A stretch of DNA of 6,645 nucleotides from an uncultured Eubacteriales bacterium (GTDB lineage: Bacteria; Bacillota; Clostridia; UMGS1810), in assembly GCA_900555295.1 (NCBI GenBank), contig USKN01000106.1, positions 1-6,645 of the forward strand, written 5' to 3'. The translations under genes and the position numbers were made by a program. The notes beneath the pieces were generated by a model that worked only from the letters and a program-made list of their open reading frames with translations, did not search any database and had not been told where the DNA came from. Shown piece by piece: positions 1 to 5,848 of the stretch; positions within the stretch are counted from its first letter, which is position 1, and the number at the start of each line of letters is the position of its first letter.

Positions 1-144
1 TTATTATTTGCCCCTCTATTATATATAGACTCAAAAAGTCATAATTTTTGTGAGCTTTTTTCGATTTTTGGCATATTTTGTATAATTGCACATATATTTT
101 TTAATTTTAAAAGTTTTTATTGTGCGGTATTTTGGTGCAATTTT
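1..144. other. Non-coding, AT-rich left edge
   Basis: I see no gene with a credible start and ribosome binding site inside this stretch. Two weak signals are visible. The minus strand carries AGAGGGG at 17-11, which could be the ribosome binding site of a gene starting just beyond the left edge. An 8-nt inverted repeat (AATTGCAC at 84-91, GTGCAATT at 135-142) flanks 43 nt of very AT-rich sequence. Neither is strong enough to name. Confidence 0.4.
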
Positions 145-189
145 AAAAGGCATACAGCAAAACACAATCGTTTTGCCATATGCCTTTTT
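145..189 (-). terminator. Near-symmetrical hairpin terminator after the small membrane protein gene
   Basis: The stem has two perfect segments: GGCATA (149-154) pairs with TATGCC (179-184), and GCAAAAC (157-163) pairs with GTTTTGC (170-176). A symmetric CA/CA internal loop separates them and a 6-nt loop closes the hairpin. AAAA before and TTTTT after the stem extend it and supply a U-tract in both directions, so it could stop transcription from either side. It lies 33 nt past the stop codon of the gene at 222-512, which makes it that gene's likely terminator. Confidence 0.8.
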
Positions 190-221
190 GCCTGTATAAG
201 AAAGAATTAAACACGCATTGC

Positions 222-512
222 CTAACTTATACATCGGTATATAATATATGCCGCCGCAACAGATGACAATGCAAGAAACATATTTATCATAACATTAATT
301 TTTCTGCAATTTGGTTTTTTTCGTATTTTTTGTGTGTATACAAAACACTCGGAGTACTCCGATACGGTATGAATTTTAGGTACTTTATTTATTCCGAATG
401 AATGAAGTGCATATTCACGCACACAGTTCTCGGCTTCGTTCATAAATTCCTGTAATGATTTTCTGGGATTTAAAACATACATTAATCTGTTAAATGCGGT
501 TATTTTTTTCAT
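222..512 (-). CDS. Small tail-anchored membrane protein, function unknown
   Basis: I do not recognise this 96-residue protein. It is basic and mostly hydrophilic over residues 1-70, with cysteines at about 29, 56 and 69. It has no N-terminal signal peptide. One hydrophobic segment at about 73-93 (core MINMFLALSSVAAAYIIY) ends a few residues from the C-terminus, which predicts a tail-anchored protein with the N-terminal part in the cytosol. The start is well supported: AAGGAG at 526-521 sits 8 nt before the ATG. It lies 102 nt downstream of spoIIE on the same strand, with no hairpin between them, so read-through from spoIIE is possible. It also has its own candidate sigma-G promoter (549-578) and a hairpin terminator behind it. 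Those signals suggest expression in the late forespore and a role in the spore membrane or germination, but that is inference. The reading frame is likely real because of the strong ribosome binding site, promoter, terminator and membrane segment. Confidence 0.72.
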   Translation of the reverse strand: MKKITAFNRLMYVLNPRKSLQEFMNEAENCVREYALHSFGINKVPKIHTVSEYSECFVYTQKIRKKPNCRKINVMINMFLALSSVAAAYIIYRCIS

Positions 513-548
513 ACGGTACTCTCCTTGCCTAATAATCGTTTGTACCTT

Positions 549-578
549 TATTATGCACCCTGTTTTTAAAATTTATAC
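549..578 (-). promoter_or_regulatory. Candidate sigma-G (late forespore) promoter
   Basis: On the minus strand, GTATA (578-574) is followed by 18 nt and then CATAATA (555-549). This agrees at every specified position with the Bacillus subtilis sigma-G consensus as I know it (GHATR, 18 nt, CATNHTA). The predicted transcript start near 542 leaves a leader of about 30 nt carrying AAGGAG. There is no TTGACA-like -35 at 16-18 nt, and the sigma-F -10 pattern (GGNRANANTW) does not fit. AT-rich DNA gives chance matches, so position and spacing are the main support. Confidence 0.55.
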
Positions 579-614
579 CATTTTTTTCTATTATTTATAT
601 CTTCTTTATCTCTT

Positions 615-2936
615 TTAGTTTTTCCAAACCGCCGCCGCGGCTATTGTAACATCATCTCCCACTTTGCCGTGATACAGCTGTTTTGCCTTTTCGAGAAGCA
701 TATTGGCAATTACCTGCGGATTGTGTGTGCTTATTTTTTTAAGTTCCTCAACAATCCAATCGTTTTTATCGCCGTTTGAAACAGACGCACCGTCGCTTGT
801 CATTACAACAAGAGTGCTGTCGTCAACCGTTATTCCCGCCCTATCGGTATCGGTATGTGCTATAATACCTGCCGGTAAGCTTTTACATTCTATTTTTTTT
901 ACGCTGTCGCCCGTTTTTATATACGTGGGTGCCGCGCCGTTTTTGTATAAATCTATTTTTCCGCCGTTTGTATTTATTTTGCATAAATCAATAGTGGCAA
1001 ATTTATCGCTTACCGATTTTAAAATAAGTGACGAATTAACCATTTTAACGGCCGTTTCAACGCTAAATCCCGCCTTTATATACTTTTCGAGCATATAACA
1101 GGTGCACTTGCTCATATCTGCCGCCTCATCGCCGCTGCCCATACCGTCCGACAATGCCATAACTATTCCGTTTGGCTCGTTGATCACGGTTACACGGTCG
1201 CCGCATACCTTTTCGCCGTTTTTGGGAATATAGGCATACCCCGTTGAAACACTGTATGCATCACGCGGATAAAACAACATCGTAACATAATTATTTTCGT
1301 ATACCGTATCATTATAGCATACGGCTCGTCCCGTTGCGTCGGATATAAGTTTTGAAATCTTAAATTCGTTTCCCTTTCGGTATGCACTCTGTTTAAACGT
1401 TACCTCACACAAAAAGAAATTATTGTTGTCTGTCATAACAGTTATTTCATCGGGATGACAGCCCGCTTTATCAATATGCGTACGTATAACGCTTTCAAGT
1501 GCGGTATCCAAATACAAGTCAATGTGCTCCGCCGTCTTTTTAAGTGTTTTTGATATTTCGTTTAATTGCTGTGCGGTAAGATTTTTAAATTCCGCCATTC
1601 TGCTTCGCCAAATGCTTTCGGTTTTGTACATTGAGTACATATTGTTAAAACTTTTTACAACATCGGGAATATGCCCGCATATTTTTTTTAAGTCTTCGGG
1701 TACACTCCCCGTTGATATATACCCGTTGCTTTGTGCTGTTTCAAACATATTAAGCATTAATGAATACGTTTTTTTGCAGTTGGTTTGCCAACACCTGAAA
1801 CGCCCTCCGCATTCACCGCACGATACTGCCGCCGCACTGTCTATAAGCTGTTTTATGTAATTTTTGCCTGCCGTGCGGTCATCATTCGTTACCGCAATAA
1901 GTTGAGAAGCTGCACAAAATGCATTAGACATTTCACAAAGCTTTGAATGAACCATATTTTGAATACGGTCTTTGCCGCTGAAAGTTTTTACCGATGAACG
2001 CATTGTTTTTCTCGGAAATTCGGCAAAATAATTAACAAAGTTTTTGGGAACAGCCAAAAATATGATTGATGCAATTATTGTTTCGTATATATTTATAAGC
2101 ACCTCGGCAGATGTGTTTAAAAACGCGGTAATAACCGCATTTGCAAGCACAAAACCCATTATAACCCCGGCTTTTCCAAACTTTTTAAATAATCCGCTCA
2201 TAAGCGATGCAAACGCATATGCGCCCACAACAGCACTTGTATTGTATGTATCTATGCTTGCAATAAGCCCGAGTATTACGCCTATTGCGGCACCCGTTAA
2301 TATTTCGCCCTCGGTATTGAGCATTAAAATAAGCAGTATTGACGCAACGTTGCTTATTTTAATTCCGCCAACAGGAGGTATTTTTGACAAACCTAAAATC
2401 GATATTGAAAACAAACAAACAACCGACAGCATTTCGGCACCCGATAAAAAAGAGCGGTCTTTGTATGCAATTGTTAAAGGATACGCACCGTCGAGAATAT
2501 ATACAGCCGAAAAGCACAAAACGGTTTCAAGCGCCGCATTTACCATATCGTACAGCAAAAATCCGCGTACCGTAATATACGCCATACTAACAATAAAAAA
2601 TATTGATGACGTTAGTATTGCCTTTGGCAATGTTTTTGTAAATTTATCGGTTATATTATTAATAAATGTAAAAATTGCCGCACACATTATATATCGTATT
2701 ATACTTAAATCACCGCGCGATATTAAACTGCCCGCAACAAGCGCAATAAAGCCGTATGTCCACCCCGTATACGAAAAAGACGCGGCATAAAATGCAATAC
2801 CGAACGGTGTAAGCCCGTCAAATACCGTTGCAAGCGACATAAAAAAGCATAGTGCGGTACATACCGCGTCATTTAACGTTAATGCAACAGTAAGCTTTTG
2901 TTTTTCATTTTGTTCCACAGAAATTGTATTTTGCAT
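615..2936 (-). CDS. spoIIE: Stage II sporulation protein E (SpoIIE), PP2C-type serine phosphatase
   Basis: SpoIIE is a membrane phosphatase at the polar division septum. It dephosphorylates the anti-anti-sigma factor SpoIIAA, releasing sigma-F in the forespore, and it also interacts with FtsZ. This 773-residue protein (B. subtilis: 827) has the family's three-part layout. Residues about 20-300 hold a run of hydrophobic membrane segments. A central region of about 300-560 follows, with a cysteine cluster C373, C376, C382, C387. The C-terminal phosphatase domain runs from about 575 to 770. Visible phosphatase motifs are DGMGSG (597-602), FATIDL (646-651), TSDG with D715, and GDD (760-762); the aspartates are the expected metal ligands. 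The start is the ATG at 2936, preceded by GAAAGGA (2952-2946) with 9 nt spacing. An in-frame ATG 16 codons upstream at 2984 was rejected because it has no ribosome binding site and would place the promoter-like palindrome inside the gene. The neighbours (htpG behind, a small membrane gene ahead) differ from the B. subtilis locus. Confidence 0.97.
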   Translation of the reverse strand: MQNTISVEQNEKQKLTVALTLNDAVCTALCFFMSLATVFDGLTPFGIAFYAASFSYTGWTYGFIALVAGSLISRGDLSIIRYIMCAAIFTFINNITDKFTKTLPKAILTSSIFFIVSMAYITVRGFLLYDMVNAALETVLCFSAVYILDGAYPLTIAYKDRSFLSGAEMLSVVCLFSISILGLSKIPPVGGIKISNVASILLILMLNTEGEILTGAAIGVILGLIASIDTYNTSAVVGAYAFASLMSGLFKKFGKAGVIMGFVLANAVITAFLNTSAEVLINIYETIIASIIFLAVPKNFVNYFAEFPRKTMRSSVKTFSGKDRIQNMVHSKLCEMSNAFCAASQLIAVTNDDRTAGKNYIKQLIDSAAAVSCGECGGRFRCWQTNCKKTYSLMLNMFETAQSNGYISTGSVPEDLKKICGHIPDVVKSFNNMYSMYKTESIWRSRMAEFKNLTAQQLNEISKTLKKTAEHIDLYLDTALESVIRTHIDKAGCHPDEITVMTDNNNFFLCEVTFKQSAYRKGNEFKISKLISDATGRAVCYNDTVYENNYVTMLFYPRDAYSVSTGYAYIPKNGEKVCGDRVTVINEPNGIVMALSDGMGSGDEAADMSKCTCYMLEKYIKAGFSVETAVKMVNSSLILKSVSDKFATIDLCKINTNGGKIDLYKNGAAPTYIKTGDSVKKIECKSLPAGIIAHTDTDRAGITVDDSTLVVMTSDGASVSNGDKNDWIVEELKKISTHNPQVIANMLLEKAKQLYHGKVGDDVTIAAAAVWKN

Positions 2937-2945
2937 AATAATTAG

Positions 2946-2952
2946 TCCTTTC
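2946..2952 (-). promoter_or_regulatory. spoIIE ribosome binding site (decides the start)
   Basis: The minus strand reads GAAAGGA, 9 nt before the ATG at 2936. The longer in-frame alternative beginning at 2984 has no comparable site, so the shorter 773-residue protein is preferred. Confidence 0.8.
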
Positions 2953-2953
2953 A

Positions 2954-2981
2954 GTATGTTTATAATCATTATACAACATAC
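2954..2981. repeat. 28-nt near-perfect palindrome over the spoIIE -10 element
   Basis: The plus strand reads GTATGTT (2954-2960), then the perfect odd palindrome TATAATCATTATA (2961-2973), one unpaired C (2974), and AACATAC (2975-2981). Apart from the single extra C and the central C, every base of the left arm pairs with the right arm. The minus-strand TATAAT at 2973-2968 is the best -10 hexamer for spoIIE, and the same hexamer faces the other way at 2961-2966. A DNA-level operator is a reasonable reading. The expected transcript would start near 2961, so the RNA would not contain both arms. Confidence 0.6.
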
Positions 2982-3000
2982 CAAAGGTTATTTTTTGCAG
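2968..3000 (-). promoter_or_regulatory. Candidate spoIIE promoter, long-spacer type
   Basis: A perfect TATAAT lies at 2973-2968 on the minus strand, about 17 nt upstream of the ribosome binding site. The standard 17-nt spacing puts only AAAAAA at -35. The nearest TTGACA-like hexamer is CTGCAA (3000-2995, 3 of 6 matches) at a 21-nt spacing. From memory, the B. subtilis spoIIE promoter is a Spo0A-activated sigma-A promoter with an unusually long spacer of about 21 nt, so this may be the same class. I could not find a convincing Spo0A box (TGTCGAA) nearby. Confidence 0.4.
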
Positions 3001-3031
3001 GAAAATGTATTGGGAAATACCTGATAAAATA

Positions 3032-3122
3032 AAAACACACCGCAAAATAACGTGACCTCCCAATCGTTAGATTTTTAGCCTAACTTTTGGAGGTCACATC
3101 AAAATTATATGCAGTGTGTTTT
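3032..3122 (-). terminator. Large nested hairpin terminating htpG
   Basis: The outer arms, AAAACACACCGCA (3032-3044) and TGCAGTGTGTTTT (3110-3122), pair at 12 of 13 positions. Inside, GTGACCTCC (3052-3060) pairs perfectly with GGAGGTCAC (3089-3097), and GTTAG (3066-3070) pairs with CTAAC (3080-3084). On the minus strand the outer stem begins 7 nt after the htpG stop codon and ends in GTGTGTTTTTATTTT, a good U-tract. It is therefore very likely the terminator of the cwlD-htpG operon, though far larger than a usual one because a second palindrome sits in its loop. Confidence 0.78.
3052..3097. repeat. 46-nt internal palindrome, possible inserted miniature element
   Basis: This block has 9-nt perfect ends (GTGACCTCC/GGAGGTCAC) and an imperfect inner stem containing GTTAG/CTAAC. 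It is flanked by the near-identical direct repeats CAAAATAA (3043-3050) and CAAAATTA (3100-3107), 7 of 8 matching. The ends, read outward to inward as GTGACCTCCAAAAGTTAG on the minus strand, remind me of terminal repeats of insertion sequences in Firmicutes, but that is from memory and unverified. It could equally be an ordinary stem that evolved in place. Confidence 0.35.
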
Positions 3123-3129
3123 AATTTTA

Positions 3130-4962
3130 TTATTTAATTATTTTATTTAATATTTCATTGGTTCTTGAAATAAAAGCTTTTCTGTCATCGCCTTTTAAAT
3201 CGTCGTGACTTATTTTAGCCATATCTACAATTTGTGCGCATACAAGTTTTTTAAGCTCGTCATCGGCTATTGCCACAGCCTTGTTTACAAGAGGTGAGTT
3301 TGAATTTACTACCAGCTCGCACTCGGGTTTTGGCATAGAATACAAAGCCGCCTGTCCCATCATACGCTGCATCTCTTCCATACGGCGTGCTTCTTCGCTC
3401 ATAACATACATAGCCGATACACTTTCGTTTTTTATGTTTTGAACCTGTATTTTTTGCTTTTCGCCCGTAACGGAACGAAAAGCCTCAATTATTTTTTCGT
3501 CGTTTTGCTTATCGTCATCTTTTTTGCCGTCTTTAAGCGACTCACTTACATATGAGTCAACACGTTTAAATTTAATATCGGGTACTTTGTATTCAAGCAG
3601 CGACACAAAATGATTATCAAGCATTTGATTTAATTCAACTATTTCAAGATTTTCGGCACTCAACAAATCAATGTACTGTTGTTGACTGTCACGGTCGGTT
3701 ACATAAAATACCTCTTTTATGCCTTTATCCTCAAAATCTTTAAACGATACATACGAGCCGTCAAGTTTTTTAAACAACAACACATCTTTTACACGTTCAT
3801 AAAATTTTTCGTCTCGCAAACATCCGTATTTTATAAACGGGTTAATGTCCTCCCAATACTGTTTAAATTTATCACTTTCATTTTTGGCTATACTTACAAG
3901 TTTATCGGCAACCTTTTTTGTAATATGATTTGAAACCTTATTTACATAACCGTCGTTTTGAAGTGAGCTTCTTGAAACGTTAAGCGGTAAATCGGGGCAA
4001 TCGATAACGCCTTTTAAAAGCATAAGATACTCCGGAATAACCTCTTTTATATTATCGGCAATATACACCTGATTGTTGTACAGCTTTATTTGTCCCTCAA
4101 TGGTTTGCAGTTCGTGGCTGATTTTTGGGAAATATATTATACCCTTTAAGTTAAACGGAAAGTCAACATTAAGATGAATCCAAAACAAGGGATCGTTCAT
4201 ATCAAAAAATACTTTATGATAAAACTCTTTGTAATCGTCATCTGTACAATCGGACGGATTTTTAAGCCAAAGCGGATTTGTGTCGTTAACGGGTTTTACC
4301 TCTTTTTCTCCGTCTTTTTCGTCCTTTGTTTCGCCTTTATCGATAAAATATATTTCTATCGGTAAAAATCCGCAATATTTTTCAAGTATTCCTCTTAATT
4401 TATATGCGTCCAAAAATTCTTTTGACTCATCGCTTATATGCAAAGTAATAACCGTTCCGCGGTCTGTTTTATCGCCTTTTTCCACATCATACTCGGTACC
4501 GCCGTCACTTTCCCAATGAACGGCATCGGCACCTTTAACATATGAAAGCGTATCTATTTCAACCTTTTCGGCAACCATAAATGCCGAATAAAATCCAAGA
4601 CCGAAATGACCTATAATATGGTTTTCGTCGTCTTTGTTCTCCTCATATTTTTTAACAAATTCCTCTGCGCCCGAAAATGCAACGCGGCTTATGTATTTTT
4701 CTACTTCTTCCTCTGTCATTCCTATACCGTTATCGGCAATTGTAACAGTTTTATTATCTTTGTCAAGTGTAACGGATATTTCGTATTTTGTACCCTCGTC
4801 AACTTCAGCCTCGCCGAGCGATGTAAGCTTTTTAAGCTTGGATATTGCGTCCTGCGCATTTGATACCAATTCTCTCAAAAAAATATCACTGTCCGAATAC
4901 AGCCACTTTTTTATAATAGGCATTAAATTTTCGGTATGTACAGAAATTTTTCCTTTTGCCAT
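3130..4962 (-). CDS. htpG: Molecular chaperone HtpG (bacterial Hsp90)
   Basis: HtpG is a cytosolic, dimeric, ATP-driven chaperone that remodels client proteins with the DnaK system. The 610-residue length fits the family (E. coli: 624). The N-terminal GHKL ATPase domain (about 1-205) shows FLRELVSNAQDAI with E31, N35 and D38, then DNGIGM (77-82), and GHFGLG (118-123) in the lid and nucleotide site. A short charged linker (about 209-224) is followed by the middle domain, with NVSRSSLQ carrying the expected catalytic arginine R331. A Lys/Asp-rich stretch (478-490) precedes the C-terminal dimerisation domain with its methionine-rich segment (about 525-545). All key residues are present and the gene is intact. 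The ATG at 4962 follows AGGAG (4978-4974) by 11 nt. The upstream cwlD gene ends only 14 nt before the start, so the two are almost certainly co-transcribed. No CIRCE element (TTAGCACTC-N9-GAGTGCTAA) occurs upstream of the operon. Confidence 0.97.
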   Translation of the reverse strand: MAKGKISVHTENLMPIIKKWLYSDSDIFLRELVSNAQDAISKLKKLTSLGEAEVDEGTKYEISVTLDKDNKTVTIADNGIGMTEEEVEKYISRVAFSGAEEFVKKYEENKDDENHIIGHFGLGFYSAFMVAEKVEIDTLSYVKGADAVHWESDGGTEYDVEKGDKTDRGTVITLHISDESKEFLDAYKLRGILEKYCGFLPIEIYFIDKGETKDEKDGEKEVKPVNDTNPLWLKNPSDCTDDDYKEFYHKVFFDMNDPLFWIHLNVDFPFNLKGIIYFPKISHELQTIEGQIKLYNNQVYIADNIKEVIPEYLMLLKGVIDCPDLPLNVSRSSLQNDGYVNKVSNHITKKVADKLVSIAKNESDKFKQYWEDINPFIKYGCLRDEKFYERVKDVLLFKKLDGSYVSFKDFEDKGIKEVFYVTDRDSQQQYIDLLSAENLEIVELNQMLDNHFVSLLEYKVPDIKFKRVDSYVSESLKDGKKDDDKQNDEKIIEAFRSVTGEKQKIQVQNIKNESVSAMYVMSEEARRMEEMQRMMGQAALYSMPKPECELVVNSNSPLVNKAVAIADDELKKLVCAQIVDMAKISHDDLKGDDRKAFISRTNEILNKIIK

Positions 4963-4970
4963 TTGTAAAA

Positions 4971-4979
4971 CATCTCCTA
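4971..4979 (-). promoter_or_regulatory. htpG ribosome binding site fused to the cwlD stop codon
   Basis: The minus strand reads TAGGAGATG at 4979-4971. TAG is the cwlD stop codon and AGGAG is the htpG Shine-Dalgarno sequence, so the two overlap by two bases. Ribosomes ending cwlD stop directly on the htpG initiation region, which favours translational coupling. Confidence 0.75.
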
Positions 4980-5678
4980 TTTAAAATAATTTATTACTCC
5001 GCAAAAAATTGCCCACGCAATTTTTTGGCGGTATTTGTTACTGTTTAATAACTTTTCTTCTTCACTGTTTGACAAAAAACCTGCCTCTACAAGAACGGAC
5101 GGTATTTGAGCACCTTTAAGCACAAAAATCGACGTACCGCTTTCTTTGGCGGCTCTGTTATTTTCTTTATCGAGTATTTCTTTTAAACTGTGCTGAATTG
5201 AATTGCCGAGCGCTTTGCTTGCCGTATTATCGGACGAATAAAAAACCTGTGCTCCTTTATATTGAGGTTCGGTAAATTTATTAAGGTGAATACTTATAAA
5301 AGCGTCAGCACCCAAACCGTCACGCATATTACGTCTGTTTTTTAAATCTTCGCGCTTTATTTCACGTATTTTTTTACCGCCGTCTATTTCGGCAACCGCA
5401 TTTTTGTCGGCACGCGTTAAAATTACATAAAACCCCGACTTTTCAAGAAGCTTTTGCAGTTTAAGCGTAATATCCAAATTAAGGTCGCTTTCAACACTGC
5501 CCGAACCGCCTACCGCTCCACCGTCGGGAAAACCGTGTCCCGCGTCAAGCAGTATTGTGTTTGTGTAGTATACGGGTGCGGATACATATGCTGTTTTAAC
5601 ATACGGTACAATAACGGCGGCCGCACAAAAAACCGCAAATACCGATAATATAATTTTGTTTTTAGCCGATATTTTCAA
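4977..5678 (-). CDS. cwlD: N-acetylmuramoyl-L-alanine amidase, CwlD type
   Basis: CwlD removes the peptide from muramic acid in spore cortex peptidoglycan, the first step to muramic-delta-lactam, which germination lytic enzymes require. The protein is 233 residues from the chosen TTG start (B. subtilis CwlD: 237). It has an N-terminal signal or anchor helix at about 8-27, then one Amidase_3 domain. DAGHG gives zinc ligand H48, E63 is the second ligand, SIHLN gives H131, and VEAGFLSN gives catalytic E198. The region KREDLKNRRN (108-117) resembles the KTEDLLKRAE stretch of B. subtilis CwlD, and there are no cell-wall-binding repeats, which separates it from vegetative autolysins. Start choice: GGAG (5691-5688) lies 9 nt before TTG (5678), whereas the in-frame GTG at 5687 directly abuts that site. 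The longer version would add three residues. It leads a two-gene operon with htpG and is preceded by a sigma-E-like promoter. Confidence 0.9.
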   Translation of the reverse strand: MKISAKNKIILSVFAVFCAAAVIVPYVKTAYVSAPVYYTNTILLDAGHGFPDGGAVGGSGSVESDLNLDITLKLQKLLEKSGFYVILTRADKNAVAEIDGGKKIREIKREDLKNRRNMRDGLGADAFISIHLNKFTEPQYKGAQVFYSSDNTASKALGNSIQHSLKEILDKENNRAAKESGTSIFVLKGAQIPSVLVEAGFLSNSEEEKLLNSNKYRQKIAWAIFCGVINYFK

Positions 5679-5684
5679 AAAAAT

Positions 5685-5691
5685 CACTCCG
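5685..5691 (-). promoter_or_regulatory. cwlD ribosome binding site (selects a TTG start)
   Basis: The minus strand reads GGAGTGA at 5691-5685. The GTG inside it is in frame and open, but it has no room for its own ribosome binding site. The next start-type codon, TTG at 5678-5676, has a 9-nt spacing from GGAG and is the more plausible start. Confidence 0.6.
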
Positions 5692-5709
5692 TTTTTTTCA
5701 TTATTACAT

Positions 5710-5738
5710 ATTATACGGAGATTACGGCATACATATGA
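5710..5738 (-). promoter_or_regulatory. Candidate sigma-E-like promoter for cwlD-htpG
   Basis: On the minus strand, TCATATG (5738-5732) is followed by 14 nt and CGTATAAT (5717-5710). This approximates the sigma-E pattern (about KMATATT, 14-15 nt, CATACANT), with mismatches in both boxes. The predicted start is about 15 nt upstream of the ribosome binding site. B. subtilis cwlD is transcribed by mother-cell sigma-E and later by sigma-G, so the match is biologically sensible but not proven. Confidence 0.4.
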
Positions 5739-5766
5739 TTATATATTTTAACACATTATAAGGCAA
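5738..5766 (-). promoter_or_regulatory. Possible sigma-A promoter for cwlD-htpG
   Basis: TTGCCT (5766-5761) and TATAAT (5743-5738) are separated by 17 nt on the minus strand. The -35 matches TTGACA at four of six positions. It overlaps the upstream end of the sigma-E-like promoter by one base. A housekeeping promoter here would explain vegetative htpG supply, but AT-rich sequence makes such pairs common. Confidence 0.3.
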
Positions 5767-5789
5767 AAATCCATAGTTATATTAAAAAA

Positions 5790-5804
5790 TTAACATTTTG
5801 TTAA
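5790..5804. repeat. Short inverted repeat upstream of the hydrolase promoter
   Basis: TTAACATTTTGTTAA is a 5+5 inverted repeat with a 5-nt centre, ending 15 nt before the -35 of the hydrolase promoter. It could be a regulator site or simply part of an AT-rich UP element. Confidence 0.3.
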
Positions 5805-5819
5805 AATTTTCTTATTTTC

Positions 5820-5848
5820 TTGAAATGCAATATAATTTATGCTATAAT
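5820..5848 (+). promoter_or_regulatory. Strong sigma-A promoter for the hydrolase gene
   Basis: TTGAAA (5820-5825) and TATAAT (5843-5848) are separated by exactly 17 nt. TG at 5840-5841 gives an extended -10 (TGCTATAAT), and the upstream DNA is A/T-rich like an UP element. The transcript would start near 5855, about 12 nt before GAAAGGA (5867-5873). This is the best vegetative promoter in the window. Confidence 0.75.

Noticed and set aside
28..40. Small hairpin GACTCAAAAAGTC
   Set aside because: A 4-nt stem is too short to distinguish from chance, and no U-tract or gene context supports a terminator.
31..234. 67-codon minus-strand reading frame at the left edge
   Set aside because: It runs straight through the terminator hairpin at 145-189, overlaps the end of the small membrane protein gene, has no ribosome binding site, and its lysine-rich composition is what random AT-rich DNA yields.
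2044..2790. 248-codon plus-strand open frame opposite spoIIE
   Set aside because: It lies entirely antisense to the membrane domain of a clear spoIIE gene. Its hydrophobic composition mirrors the codons of that domain, and there is no supporting start signal.
2937..2984. Longer spoIIE start at 2984
   Set aside because: It has no ribosome binding site, and the added 16 residues would be encoded by the -10 region and palindrome. The ATG at 2936 has GAAAGGA at good spacing.
3007..3020. Inverted repeat GTATTGGGAAATAC upstream of spoIIE
   Set aside because: Arms are only 5 nt in AT-rich sequence, and it matches no Spo0A box or other site I know. It is about 50 nt upstream of the expected transcript start, so it is not impossible, but it is unsupported.
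4634..4984. Plus-strand open frames opposite htpG
   Set aside because: They are antisense to the conserved ATPase domain of an intact htpG, with serine- and phenylalanine-rich sequence typical of the reverse strand of an acidic, lysine-rich protein.
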